DNA from: DATLSM01 sp963722965 | Lineage (GTDB): Bacteria > Actinomycetota > Thermoleophilia > Solirubrobacterales > 70-9 | Length of the DNA stretch: 64,000 bases | Assembly (NCBI GenBank): GCA_963722965.1 | Contig: CAVROX010000007.1 | Location: forward strand, 124,001 to 188,000 | Direction of reading: 5' to 3' | In this document: positions 8,486-17,370 of the stretch, one piece after another | How positions within the stretch are numbered: the first letter of the stretch is position 1 | How the letters are laid out: every line of letters begins with the position of its first letter | Translations under genes and position numbers: made by a program | The notes under the pieces: generated by a model | Database searches by the model: none | Seen by the model: only the letters and a program-made list of their open reading frames with translations | What the model was told of the DNA's origin: nothing

Positions 8486-10123
8486 TTATTGCGCGACCGT
8501 GACCAGGGTCCCGACCGGCGTGTAGGGCCAGACCTTTGCGGCATCTTCGAGCGGCATCTCGACACAGCCGAGGCTCTGTGGGGTGCCATAGGAGGCGCGG
8601 TCGAAGGCGTGTAGGGCATCTCCCCCGTTGAAGTAGCTGACCCATTTGATCCCGGGGTCGCTGTAATGGGAGCCATCGGGGTTGGTACCACTCATCGTCG
8701 TTTCGGAGAGGTGCTCGAAGACCGGGAAGGTGCCAAGTTCGGTTTCGGCGCCCGGGATCCCAGTGTTGGCGGCCGTGGTGAGGATCTGGTGGCCGTTGTG
8801 CCAGAGGGTCACCGTCTCGGGGACCGTCTCACTCACATAGACATAGCTGTAGCCCGGTTCGGGATTTCGCTTGCCTGCGATCGCGTCGCGCAGCAGCGCC
8901 GACCAGACAGCCGAACCCGCTTCACCGTCCGTTTCCATTTCGTGGTCGTTCTCGAAGGCCATCACAGCCCCGCGGGTGATCGTGTTTGGCTGACCGGGCG
9001 ACCAGTCTGTGCGCAATCCAGCGGGGGTGTTGGGGTAGAGCCAGGTGAACTTTCCCCGCGGGGGTTCGACAGCGGCGCGCAGCTCTCCTGACGGCGTACG
9101 TGGCACGCTGGATCCGGTCGGTGCCCACTTCAGCGGAAGGTAACCCGCCTGCGCGAGGAGCTGTTGCAGCCGCAGAGTCGAGCCTGGCGGAATTGTCCAG
9201 CCGATATCTCGACCTGCCCGCAAGGAGCCGTTCGCCTGGATGATCTCGACTCGCCGCGGCAGCTCAGCCTGCAGGGTGGTTGCGAGGCCGGCTCCGTAAC
9301 CACTGGGGGTGAAGGTGAGCGTATGGCTGTTGGTCTGCTGCCAGGCACCTGATGGGCTGGAGGAGAGGGTGGGGCGGCTCGCGCCGAGCACGTTCGCGAC
9401 GGGCTCTGAGAAGGTCAGTTGCAGCGGGGTTGCGGGTGAGACGGTGGCGCCCGGGGGCGGGTTGGCGGCGACGCTCGGCGAGCTGCTCGCTGGGAACCAG
9501 GTGACGGGCTCTGGCTGGCTCAACCGCTCCCATGAACGAGGGGCGCTGGCAATCAGGACGGTCCCGGCCGCCTCGCGGGGGCCGAGGCTGATCGAGCTGC
9601 GCGGCTGGCGGAAGCTCTCGCGGTGCAGGTGCCCCGAGATGCCGTAGGCGACCTCGCTGACCGGTTGGTTGAAGGAGACGCGGGGAACCGCGGAATGGAC
9701 TGTCACCCAGCGGGTTTGGACTTTCGCAGTCGGGGCCCGGAAGGTCAGCTGTTGGTGGTCTTCGCTACCTAACAGCCAGCTCAGCCAGCCGGGGCGGCGG
9801 ACGACGAGGTCAACCGAGACCTGCTCGCCGGGGGCGATCCGCGTCTTCGGTTCCAGCCGGCCGGAACGAACGGTGACCGGGATCGGCCGGCCGCCGGGGC
9901 CGACGGCATGTATCTGCTCCACGGTCCCCCCGAACTCACCCACTTCATAGCGCGCGAGCGCGGCAGAGTCTGTGCTGAGCGCGGCGCCGGACATCGAGAC
10001 GGCGCCGATAGCGAGACCGATGACGACGACCGCCGCGCCGGCAAGTACCAGCAGCCAGCGACGGCGCCAACCTGAGCTTGGCCCGTTCGACGAACTGGGA
10101 TGAGGAGCCTGCTCCTCGGCCAC
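8486..10123 (-). CDS. Membrane-anchored L,D-transpeptidase with Ig-like domains
   Basis: 545 residues: a short cytoplasmic segment, one transmembrane helix (WLLVLAGAAVVVIGLAIGAV), two or three beta-rich repeats carrying PPGATVSPATPLQLTFSEPV, and a peptidoglycan-binding-like motif (LRLQQLLAQAGYLPLKW). The C-terminal YkuD catalytic domain has ASYGTPQSLGCVEM with the nucleophile cysteine. Predicted role: 3-3 cross-linking of peptidoglycan outside the membrane. The motif reads SLGC rather than the common SHGC, a variant found in this architecture. GTG 10123 is preferred over GTG 10150 because it sits exactly 7 nt after a TATCCT element. Confidence 0.85.
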   Translation of the reverse strand: MAEEQAPHPSSSNGPSSGWRRRWLLVLAGAAVVVIGLAIGAVSMSGAALSTDSAALARYEVGEFGGTVEQIHAVGPGGRPIPVTVRSGRLEPKTRIAPGEQVSVDLVVRRPGWLSWLLGSEDHQQLTFRAPTAKVQTRWVTVHSAVPRVSFNQPVSEVAYGISGHLHRESFRQPRSSISLGPREAAGTVLIASAPRSWERLSQPEPVTWFPASSSPSVAANPPPGATVSPATPLQLTFSEPVANVLGASRPTLSSSPSGAWQQTNSHTLTFTPSGYGAGLATTLQAELPRRVEIIQANGSLRAGRDIGWTIPPGSTLRLQQLLAQAGYLPLKWAPTGSSVPRTPSGELRAAVEPPRGKFTWLYPNTPAGLRTDWSPGQPNTITRGAVMAFENDHEMETDGEAGSAVWSALLRDAIAGKRNPEPGYSYVYVSETVPETVTLWHNGHQILTTAANTGIPGAETELGTFPVFEHLSETTMSGTNPDGSHYSDPGIKWVSYFNGGDALHAFDRASYGTPQSLGCVEMPLEDAAKVWPYTPVGTLVTVAQ

Positions 10124-10130
10124 TTCCAAA

Positions 10131-10136
10131 AGGATA
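10131..10136 (-). promoter_or_regulatory. -10 element for leaderless L,D-transpeptidase
   Basis: TATCCT on the minus strand, then 7 nt, then GTG 10123. The context is nearly identical to that of cysM (TATACT, 7 nt, GTG), including the T-rich start of the spacer. Confidence 0.55.
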
Positions 10137-11153
10137 GAGAGAAGCGCCACCGCCAGCGCGACTTAGCGCCAACCCATCGCAATGGCTGGGCGAGGGTGGC
10201 TTCTTTGGCCCGGCACCGGCCTCGAATCGCGCGAGGGCCGATGAGTGCTTGTCGCCGCGCGCAGGCAGCCACTCAGCGAGCAGCGCAGGAGACCACCCGC
10301 GGGCGGGAAAGCGGGGGTTTACTCGGTGCCGAGCACTATAAGAACCGTTACTATTCGAAATTCGGGAATTCGTTTTCACGGTTTTCACGGCTACTGGGGA
10401 GCATCTGGGTTCCTCGAATCCGCGCCTGGTATCACGAGTTTTATGAGGGCATGGCACCAGCCGACGCCCAGCTGCACCCCAGCCCATTTACCTCAGGTAG
10501 TGCTGAGGGCGAAGCGGTCAATCCCTGGTGGAAGCTGCCCCACGCTCAGCAGCCAAGGCTGAACCTCAAAGCATCATGACCATGTCTTTTCGCCCGTCTC
10601 CCGCCAGTGGATTCCGCTGGTCAGAATGACCTCCGCTCCGGATTATGGAGTTTTCATCACCGGGACGGGTGGCGAGTCACTCGACAAGGTGATCCCGAGT
10701 TCTCCGAATTTGCAGCTATGGGCTGACCAGCCCTGCGGCACAATGAAGTTCACGCTCAAGCCCGACGGCTTTGATCGGACTAACAGTCGGCGAGGATTCT
10801 CCCTGGCGAGTACGAATGCGCACCACAGCGAATCGGCGCAGATCTTCCCAAACAGAGGGGCGGGCGCGAGGTTCGTTTGGACTGCAGATCCCCGCCCAAC
10901 GGGCTCGCCGCCGCTACCCCCGATGCGATGCAGCTGGGACGGAGGTCGTCAAGCGGACAGTGGAGGCCCGGCCGGAAGACAAGGCGACCCCTTGGGAGCC
11001 GGGCATGCGGTGGCAGTGCCAAGCGGCAGGCGTCGGGCTTATTGCCGCAGGCTTGGCGAAGGCCCCCGTCCCCGGCGCTGGCCGGCCGGCGGGATTTGAC
11101 AAAAGGTCGAGGAGGGCAAGACAGCAACCCTCAAATGAGGGAGACTCGCGGCG
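10137..11153. other. Long region without a supportable gene
   Basis: About 1 kb between the divergent L,D-transpeptidase and rph genes. Base composition is less GC-rich than the neighbours over about 10320-10830, and the open frames present show no GC3 bias or recognisable motif. Small features only: a direct repeat TTTCACGG/TTTCACGG near 10373-10388, a TTGACA at 11096-11101 and a GGAGGG at 11110-11115 that is too far from the rph ATG to serve it. I see no tRNA, RNase P RNA or tmRNA signature. Confidence 0.5.
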
Positions 11154-11873
11154 ATGCCCGCTTCCCGTAGCTATGACCGCGCGCCCTCTGAGGTCCGGCC
11201 GGTGACGATCGACCCAGGGTTCGTTGCTACCGCCGACGGGTCGGCGCTGATTTCAGTGGGCAAGACGAGGGTGATTTGCACGGCCTCGATCAGCGACTCT
11301 GTGCCGCGCTGGATGCAGGGGGGCGGTCGCGGTTGGGTCACCGCTGAGTACGCGATGCTGCCGGCCTCCACCGGAGACCGAAAGGCCCGCGACATCTCCC
11401 GCGGTAAGCAGGATGGCCGAGGGGTGGAGATCCAACGGCTGATCGGCCGCTCCCTGCGGGTCGTGGTCAACTTCGAGGCGATGGGGGAGCGCAGCGTCTA
11501 CGTCGACTGCGACGTGGTGCAGGCCGACGGCGGCACTCGGTGCGCGGCGATCACCGGCGGCTACGTGGCGCTGCGCCAGGCGTTTCAGAAACTGCTCGAC
11601 AACCACGCGATCGCGACGATGCCGCTGAGCGGTTCGGTCGCCGCGATCAGCGTCGGAATGGTCGACGGGCGGGCGATCTGTGACCTTGACTACTCCGAGG
11701 ACTCGGCCGCCGAGGTCGACGCGAACGTCGTGATGACCGGGGATGGTGGCCTGGTCGAGGTGCAGGCGACGGCGGAGCGCACGCCGCTCTCGCGCGCATC
11801 TCTTGACGAGCTGCTGGCCCTTGCCGAGGGCGGGATCGCCCGCCTGCGGGAGGTGCAGGAGCGGGTCCTTTGA
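11154..11873 (+). CDS. rph: Ribonuclease PH
   Basis: Phosphorolytic 3'-to-5' exoribonuclease that trims tRNA precursors. 239 residues, the normal family length, starting RSYDRAPSEVRPVTIDPGF. Conserved segments include TRVICTASI, GRGWVTAEYAMLPASTGDR (phosphate and active-site region), DISRGKQDGRGVEIQRLIGR and CDVVQADGGTRCAAITGG. The start ATG 11154 agrees with the family. The stop overlaps the rdgB start (TTGA), so rph, rdgB and the CDF gene form an operon with translational coupling. The rph-rdgB pairing is common in actinobacteria. Confidence 0.95.
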   Translation: MPASRSYDRAPSEVRPVTIDPGFVATADGSALISVGKTRVICTASISDSVPRWMQGGGRGWVTAEYAMLPASTGDRKARDISRGKQDGRGVEIQRLIGRSLRVVVNFEAMGERSVYVDCDVVQADGGTRCAAITGGYVALRQAFQKLLDNHAIATMPLSGSVAAISVGMVDGRAICDLDYSEDSAAEVDANVVMTGDGGLVEVQATAERTPLSRASLDELLALAEGGIARLREVQERVL

Positions 11874-12466
11874 TCTTCGCTACCCGCAACGCGCACAAGC
11901 TGCGGGAGCTGACCGAGATTCTGCCGGGGGTGGAGTTGCAGGCCCTCCCACTTGGGGTCGAGATCCCGCCTGAGGATGGCGATAGCTTTGCTGCAAATGC
12001 GCTGATCAAGGCACGCGCCGCCCACGCGGCCAGCGGCGAGGCGGCGGTGGCTGATGACTCGGGAATCGAAGTGGCGGCGCTCGGCGGCCGACCGGGGATC
12101 TACTCGGCCCGCTATGCCGGAGAGGGCGCGAGTGACGAGGAGAATCTGGCGAAGCTGCTGCGCGAGGTCGCCGCTGCCGGGGATGAACGTCGCGCCATTT
12201 ACGTCTGCGTTATCGCCCTCGTTGACGAGCAGGGCGCGGAGCGCACTTTCGAGGGACGCTGTGCGGGGCGGCTGACGCGGAGGCCGCGAGGGGCGGGCGG
12301 CTTCGGCTATGACCCGGCCTTCGTCCCCGACGAGACTGGCCCGAGCGACGAGAGGACGATGGCCGAGCTGAGCCCCGCCGAGAAGCATGCGATCAGCCAC
12401 CGCGGCAGGGCCGCGCTCCTGCTCGCCGAACATCTCGGGGTGCCCGCGCGGGAAGGGTCGAGGTGA
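11870..12466 (+). CDS. rdgB: XTP/dITP diphosphatase (RdgB/HAM1 family)
   Basis: Hydrolyses non-canonical purine triphosphates (ITP, XTP, dITP) to keep them out of DNA and RNA. 198 residues beginning IFATRNAHKLREL, the substrate-binding loop of the family, then ADDSGIEVAALGGRPGIYSARY and GGFGYDPAFVPD, with SHRGRA near the end. TTG 11870 is the start, overlapping the rph stop by four bases. The downstream CDF gene overlaps it through GTGA. Confidence 0.95.
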   Translation: MIFATRNAHKLRELTEILPGVELQALPLGVEIPPEDGDSFAANALIKARAAHAASGEAAVADDSGIEVAALGGRPGIYSARYAGEGASDEENLAKLLREVAAAGDERRAIYVCVIALVDEQGAERTFEGRCAGRLTRRPRGAGGFGYDPAFVPDETGPSDERTMAELSPAEKHAISHRGRAALLLAEHLGVPAREGSR

Positions 12467-13374
12467 TCAAGACAAAGAGCGGAGCGGCGGGACTTTCGAT
12501 CGGTTCCAACGCAGTGTTGATCGCGATCAAGCTTGCCGCCGGGGCGATCACGGGTTCGATCGCGATCCTCACCGAGGCTGTCCATTCGCTGATCGACCTG
12601 GTCGCATCGGTCGTTGCCTTCGTTTCGGTGCGCAAAGCAGATGAACCGGCCGATGCCGGTCACCCCTACGGCCATGAGAAGGTCGAGAGCCTTGCCGCAA
12701 CGATCGAGGGGATGCTGATCCTGGTCGGTGCAGGGATCATCGTCTATGAGGCGACCCACCGGTTGGTCGTGGGTTCGAGCGTGCAGTCTCTCGGGGTCGG
12801 CATGGCGGTGATGGGGTTCTCGGTCCTGGCAAACCTGGGCGTTTCAGAGGTCCTCTCGCGCCAGGCGCGCGCACACGAATCGCCGGCGCTTTACGGAGAC
12901 GCGGCACACTTGCGAGCCGACGCGTTCACCTCGATCGGAGTACTGGTAGGTCTCGCTCTCGTCAAGGTCACCGGCGAGGCGGCCTTCGATTCGATCACGG
13001 CGCTGGTGGTCGCGGCGACAATAGTCACCGCCGGCCTGAGGATCATCAGGCGATCCTCTGGCGTGCTCGTCGACGAAGCGCTACCCAGCCGCGAGATGGA
13101 CCGGATCGAGGCGGCGATCGCGTCGTCGCGGTCAGTCGAGGTGGCCGGTTACCACAAGCTCCGTGCTCGCCGCGCCGGAAGTCGCCGCTACATCGACCTC
13201 CACGTCCAGTACCGCACGGGCACCAGCCTCGAGCGCGCCCACGAGCTGGCCCACAAGATGCGCGCCGAGATCGAGGGAAAGGTACCCGGCGCCGAGGTGC
13301 TGATCCACGTCGAGCCCGAGACCTCTGTGCGCGAGTCCGATGAGGCTGCCGGTGGTCCATACCGCTCCGGCTAG
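12463..13374 (+). CDS. Cation diffusion facilitator (CDF) metal exporter
   Basis: 303 residues with six predicted transmembrane helices and a cytoplasmic C-terminal domain. Metal site residues appear as EAVHSLIDLVAS (TM2, H-x3-D) and HLRADAFTSIGV (TM5, H-x3-D), the zinc-type arrangement. GHPYGHEKVESLAAT is the usual histidine-containing loop. The C-terminal domain (IDLHVQYRTGTSL, VLIHVEPE) matches the dimerising regulatory domain. Likely exports Zn2+ or a similar divalent metal in exchange for protons. GTG 12463 overlaps the rdgB stop. Confidence 0.9.
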   Translation: MIKTKSGAAGLSIGSNAVLIAIKLAAGAITGSIAILTEAVHSLIDLVASVVAFVSVRKADEPADAGHPYGHEKVESLAATIEGMLILVGAGIIVYEATHRLVVGSSVQSLGVGMAVMGFSVLANLGVSEVLSRQARAHESPALYGDAAHLRADAFTSIGVLVGLALVKVTGEAAFDSITALVVAATIVTAGLRIIRRSSGVLVDEALPSREMDRIEAAIASSRSVEVAGYHKLRARRAGSRRYIDLHVQYRTGTSLERAHELAHKMRAEIEGKVPGAEVLIHVEPETSVRESDEAAGGPYRSG

Positions 13375-13470
13375 CGTTCCAAGCGCCATTCGGGAGCCTC
13401 GCGTCGATCTCAGGCAAGCGGGCGCGATACGGCGTCGGCTCTCTGCGGACGCGAAGCAGGGAGCGGTTGC

Positions 13471-13620
13471 TTAGGGGGACGGAAGAAGGTTGACGGCGGC
13501 GGCGAGGCCGACGGCGCCGACCGTGATCGAGTAGCCGGTGTAACCGCCGATTGCGAACAGGACCACGGCGATCGCGCAGATCGCCACGACGATGATCCAG
13601 GAACCTCGAGCCAGGGACAC
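13471..13620 (-). CDS. Small two-helix membrane protein
   Basis: 49 residues from GTG 13620. They encode two hydrophobic segments (SWIIVVAICAIAVVLFAIGG and ITVGAVGLAAAVNLL) separated by YTGYS, and GC3 is high. It stands alone, divergent from the gene at 13642. No family recognised. Small proteins of this design are often missed, and the clean hydrophobic pattern is the evidence here. Confidence 0.5.
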   Translation of the reverse strand: MSLARGSWIIVVAICAIAVVLFAIGGYTGYSITVGAVGLAAAVNLLPSP

Positions 13621-13641
13621 GGTCCCGGTATTTTGGCCGAG

Positions 13642-14013
13642 ATGCCTGACGCCGCCACAGATGCCCGCTCCGGCGAGGGCGCCGAACAGGCGCTCGCCTA
13701 CCTCGCCGAGATGTCGCCCGATCTGCGTGGTGCCGTGATCCTCGACTCCGGTGAGGTGCTCGCGGCCACGGGGAGCGCCGATCGCTGGGGTGAGGGCGGG
13801 CTGGCGCTGCTCGAGGTTGCCGATGATGCCGGCGGCGAGCCGGTCCAGCAACTCCACATCGCGACAGAGCAGGGGGAGGTTTTCGCGGTGCGTAGCGAGG
13901 GGCTGGCCGCGATCGCGGTCACCGAGCGCTTCGCGCTGGCCTCGCTGATGCTCTTCGATCTGCGCTCGATCCTGCGTGATCTGGCCCCCGGGCGAGGGAG
14001 GAGGGCTGCATGA
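13642..14013 (+). CDS. Small conserved protein, possibly roadblock/LC7-like
   Basis: About 123 residues with segments MSPDLRGAVILDSGEVLAATG, LLEVADDAGGEPVQQLHIAT and GEVFAVRSEGLAAIAVTERF. The pattern of strand-loop-strand around a self-referential ILDSGEVLA resembles roadblock/LC7 domains, which act as small-GTPase partners, but the match is only by eye. TTG 13633 is an alternative start. It overlaps the next gene (ATGA) and leads a four-gene run ending with tldD and pmbA. Confidence 0.55.
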   Translation: MPDAATDARSGEGAEQALAYLAEMSPDLRGAVILDSGEVLAATGSADRWGEGGLALLEVADDAGGEPVQQLHIATEQGEVFAVRSEGLAAIAVTERFALASLMLFDLRSILRDLAPGRGRRAA

Positions 14014-14234
14014 GTCCCAAGCCCCACCGCGTCATCCTCGATCGCGTTTCCGGCTACGCCGACGAGGCCGCCGCCTACATTCGCCGCCGTCGCATCGCGC
14101 GCCGTCCCTTCGCCCGCCTCTATTACAGCGGTGGGCGCAGCCGCGATCACGCCGCCGACTCCGTTGCCGGGGGTGAGCTGTTTGTCGCCGCCGGGCGCCT
14201 GATCGAGGTGGCGGGAAAGCGGCTGAAGCCGTGA
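14010..14234 (+). CDS. Small conserved hypothetical protein
   Basis: 74 residues, basic, beginning SPKPHRVILDRVSGYADEAA with YIRRRRIARRPFARLYYSGG in the middle. No signal peptide or membrane helix. It is joined to its neighbours by 4-base overlaps on both sides (ATGA upstream, GTGA into tldD), so it belongs to the tldD-pmbA transcription unit. Function unknown. A link to TldD/TldE substrates would be speculation. Confidence 0.6.
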   Translation: MSPKPHRVILDRVSGYADEAAAYIRRRRIARRPFARLYYSGGRSRDHAADSVAGGELFVAAGRLIEVAGKRLKP

Positions 14235-15619
14235 GCGAACTACTCGATCCCGGAGTCGCCGAGCGCGCCCTCGCCCGGGCCCTGTCGGCCGGGGGCGACT
14301 TCGCCGAGGTTTTCGCCGAACGCCGCAGCGGCTTCTCGATGTCGATCGACGAGTCGCGGATCGAGTCGGTCCAAGCAGGTGCCGAGGAGGGGGCTGGGGT
14401 GCGGGTGATCGCCGGCACCACCACCTACTTTGCCCACGTCGACGGGCTCGATCCGAGCGACGTGGAACGTGCGGCGGGGGAGGCCGCGTCGGCCCTGCGG
14501 GGCGAGCGCACCGAGCCATCCGGGCTGGGGGCGGCGCGCTGGGCGACCCCACAGCTGATCGAGCGACCCCCCGAAGAGGTCCCAGCCGAGCGCAAGGCGG
14601 AGCTTCTGCGGGAGCTGGATGACCGCGGTCGGGCCGCCGGCGGTGAGATCACCCAGTTCTCGGCATCCTACGGGGACGCTCGCAGGGAGGTCGCGGTTGC
14701 CAACTCCGAGGGCCTGTTCAGCGGCGATGACCGCATCCGTGTCCGGCTTGGGGCCCAGGCGGTGGCACGCCGCGACGAAGTGGTCCAGACCGGTTTTGAG
14801 ACGCTCGGGGCACATCGCGGCTTCGAGCTTTTCGACGGCGACCCCGCGCGCATAGCTGAGCAGGCCGCCCGCAAGGCGCTGACCCTGCTCGACGCCGATC
14901 CGGCGCCGGCGGGCTCGATGCCAGTCGTGGTCGGCGGTGGTTTCGGCGGGGTCCTCTTCCACGAGATGACCGGCCACGGCCTCGAGGCCGACCACGTGCA
15001 AAAGGGGGCGAGCGTCTACGCCGGCAAGCTCGGCGAGACGGTCGCCCAGCCTCTGCTGAACGCCTACGACGACGGCCGCCTGCCCGGCGAGTGGGGCACC
15101 GACGGGATCGATGACGAGGGCACCCCGACCCAGAAAACCATGGTCATCGAGGACGGCCGGCTCATCTCCTTCCTCTACGACCGCCTGCGCGCCGATCGCG
15201 ACGGGCTGCCCTCGACCGGCAACGGGCGTCGCGAGAGCTTCCGCCACCTGCCGATCCCGCGCATGACCAACACCTACATCGCCCCCGGTGAGGAGGATCC
15301 CGAAGCGATCATCGCCGAGGTCCAGAAGGGGTTCTACGCAGTCTCCTTTGCCGGTGGTCAGGTGGACCCGGCGACAGGAGACTTCGTCTTCGGCGTCTCT
15401 GAGGGCTACCTGATCGAGGGAGGTAGGGCGACGAGGCCCTGCCGGGGGGCGACCCTGATCGGCAACTGTCTGGAGGCGCTGATGGGGATCGAGGCGGTCG
15501 GAGATGACTTCGAAATGAAGACGGGATTCTGCGGCAAGGGCGGTCAGAAAGTGCCGGTGGGAACCGGCCAGGGCCATGTCCGCATCCGGGCAATGACCGT
15601 CGGGGGGACCGAGGTTTGA
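14231..15619 (+). CDS. tldD: TldD metallopeptidase subunit
   Basis: Zinc-dependent subunit of the TldD/TldE protease, which trims linear peptides and processes modified-peptide precursors in other bacteria. 462 residues. The HExxxH metal motif appears in FHEMTGHGLEADHVQKG. Other family signatures are SRIESVQAGAEEGAGVRV, GVSEGYLIEGGR and a C-terminal FCGKGGQKVPVGTGQG. The GTG start overlaps the preceding gene. pmbA follows with a TTGA overlap, so the two subunits are co-translated, as the heterodimer would require. Confidence 0.95.
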   Translation: MSELLDPGVAERALARALSAGGDFAEVFAERRSGFSMSIDESRIESVQAGAEEGAGVRVIAGTTTYFAHVDGLDPSDVERAAGEAASALRGERTEPSGLGAARWATPQLIERPPEEVPAERKAELLRELDDRGRAAGGEITQFSASYGDARREVAVANSEGLFSGDDRIRVRLGAQAVARRDEVVQTGFETLGAHRGFELFDGDPARIAEQAARKALTLLDADPAPAGSMPVVVGGGFGGVLFHEMTGHGLEADHVQKGASVYAGKLGETVAQPLLNAYDDGRLPGEWGTDGIDDEGTPTQKTMVIEDGRLISFLYDRLRADRDGLPSTGNGRRESFRHLPIPRMTNTYIAPGEEDPEAIIAEVQKGFYAVSFAGGQVDPATGDFVFGVSEGYLIEGGRATRPCRGATLIGNCLEALMGIEAVGDDFEMKTGFCGKGGQKVPVGTGQGHVRIRAMTVGGTEV

Positions 15620-16968
15620 GCGAGCTCGGAGCTGCGGCAAGGCGCGCCGTCGAGGCGGCCCTGGCGGCAGGGGCCGAGGATGCCGAAGCCTATGCCTGCG
15701 AAGAGGCCGGGCGCGAGGTGCGGGTTCACGGGGGAGAGGTGGAAAGCCTGACCGCGGCGACCCAGCGCGGGATCGGGGTGCGTGCCTGGCTCGGGGCGCG
15801 GGTCGGTTACGCGTTTGGAACCGATTCTTCTGAGCGAGGTGCAGCCGCAGTGGCCGCCCGCGCCGCGGGAGCGGCGCGGGCGGCAGACGAGGACGAGTTC
15901 GCGGGTCCACCCCAAGCGGCGGCGTCGCGGCCGCTGGAGGGTCTGCGCGACCCTTCGGTCAGCCAATGGCCGACTACGCGGGTGGCCGAGCTGGCGCTCG
16001 CTGTCGAGCGCGCTGCCCTGGCGGCTGATCCACGGATCGTTGGAGTCGAGAGCGCGGTCTACGCGGACTCCGCGGAGCGAGTTGCGATCCTCTCCTCCGT
16101 CGGCCTCGAGGGCGAGTACGAGTCATCAAGCGCCTACGCCTTCCTGCAGGCGCTCGCCGAGGGTGACGGCGGCCGCGAGACCGGCCTCGGCTTCGGCCTG
16201 GCCCGCGGCCCCGCCGCTCTGGAGCCCGCTGCGATCGGCGCTGAGGGGGCTGTGCGCGCTGCCTCGATGATCGGCGCCGCCAAGCCCGTCTCGCGCACAT
16301 GCGCGGTCGTCCTCGACCCGACCGTAGCCGCGAGCTTCGCTGCCCTAATCGGCATGACCCTGGCTGCCGACGCGGTGCAGCGGGGTCGCTCCCCGTTCGC
16401 CGAGCGCCTCGGCGAGGAGGTCGCCGGCAAGGCTCTTGCCCTGCACGATGACGGACTCGATCCCACGGGGCCCGCCTCCTCACCGTTTGACGGCGAGGGC
16501 GTCCCCCGTCGCCGCACCGCTTTGATTGAGGAGGGGCGGCTGCGCGCCTACCTTTACGACACCTACACCGCAAGGCGCGCGGGCGCGGCCTCGACCGGCA
16601 ACGCCGGGCGGAGCGGTTACCGTTCGCTGCCCTCAGTCTCGACCTCCAATCTGGTCGTCGCTGCCGGCCAGCTCAGCCTCGAGGAGCTGTTCGGCGAGGT
16701 GGGCGAGGGGGTCTACGTGACCGACGTCGCCGGCCTGCACTCCGGTGTCAACCCGGTATCCGGGGTTTTTTCGGTGGGTGCCTCGGGGCGGGCAATCCAC
16801 GCTGGGGAACCGGCCGAGCCGCTGCGTGAGTTCACGATCGCGGGCGACCTCGTCTCGATGCTCGGCGCCGTTGGCGCCGCGGGTACTGACTCGCGCTGGG
16901 TCCCGTTCGGGGGCTCTGTGCGCACGCCGTCGCTGCTGATTGGCGAGATGACGGTCGGCGGCTCCTGA
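15616..16968 (+). CDS. pmbA: TldE/PmbA partner subunit
   Basis: Non-catalytic partner of TldD. 450 residues; an N-terminal domain like TldD's (VRVHGGEVESLTAATQRGIG) but no HExxxH. The central region has CAVVLDPTVAASFAAL, and the C-terminal part has YVTDVAGLHSGVNPVSGVFS, which is diagnostic of the PmbA side. The TTG start overlaps the tldD stop. No peptide-precursor gene or modifying enzyme is visible nearby, so its substrate here is not indicated by context. Confidence 0.93.
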   Translation: MSELGAAARRAVEAALAAGAEDAEAYACEEAGREVRVHGGEVESLTAATQRGIGVRAWLGARVGYAFGTDSSERGAAAVAARAAGAARAADEDEFAGPPQAAASRPLEGLRDPSVSQWPTTRVAELALAVERAALAADPRIVGVESAVYADSAERVAILSSVGLEGEYESSSAYAFLQALAEGDGGRETGLGFGLARGPAALEPAAIGAEGAVRAASMIGAAKPVSRTCAVVLDPTVAASFAALIGMTLAADAVQRGRSPFAERLGEEVAGKALALHDDGLDPTGPASSPFDGEGVPRRRTALIEEGRLRAYLYDTYTARRAGAASTGNAGRSGYRSLPSVSTSNLVVAAGQLSLEELFGEVGEGVYVTDVAGLHSGVNPVSGVFSVGASGRAIHAGEPAEPLREFTIAGDLVSMLGAVGAAGTDSRWVPFGGSVRTPSLLIGEMTVGGS

Positions 16969-17058
16969 TCTCGCTTCGATCCTCCCGCCCGCGCCCGGCC
17001 TTACGCCGAGCCCACTGTTAGATTGCGGCCGTCTTCAATCCCGAGGAGGAATTTCGAC

Positions 17059-17340
17059 GTGACCAAGGCTGAGTTTCTCGATCAACTGGCTGGTGATGAG
17101 CGGGTGGGCAGCAAGAAGGCCGCCGCCGACGCCGTGGACGCCGTGCTGGATGCGATAACCGACACGCTGAGCGGGGGTGGCGAGGTCAGCTTCACCGGCT
17201 TCGGCAAGTTCCACGTCGCCGAGCGCGGCCCTCGCCAGGGGGTTAACCCGCGCACCGGCGAGCGAATCACGATCCCCGGCGGCAAGGTTCCGCGCTTCTC
17301 CGCCGGCTCGGCGCTGAAGGCCAAGGTCAAGGGCGGCTGA
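17059..17340 (+). CDS. hup: HU-family DNA-binding protein
   Basis: 93 residues starting TKAEFLDQLAGDERVGSKKA, with the HU/IHF signature GFGKFHVAERGPRQGVNPRT and a PGGKVPRFSAGSALK arm end. A dimeric nucleoid protein that bends DNA. There is no lysine-rich mycobacterial-type tail. GTG 17059 is chosen because a strong Shine-Dalgarno GAGGAGGA sits at 17043-17050. Unlike many neighbours it has a leader. pyrF follows closely. Confidence 0.95.
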   Translation: MTKAEFLDQLAGDERVGSKKAAADAVDAVLDAITDTLSGGGEVSFTGFGKFHVAERGPRQGVNPRTGERITIPGGKVPRFSAGSALKAKVKGG

Positions 17341-17370
17341 TTTCTGAAACAGCCCTTTGCTGATCGGCTG

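Noticed and set aside
10405..10425. tRNA T-arm-like GGGTTC...GAATCC
   Set aside because: The T-loop is interrupted, and no acceptor or anticodon stem can be drawn around it.
14240..15910. 556-codon open frame on the minus strand opposite tldD and pmbA
   Set aside because: It is the antisense of two well-conserved genes; the product is Arg/Pro/Gly-rich with no family resemblance. A by-product of high GC.
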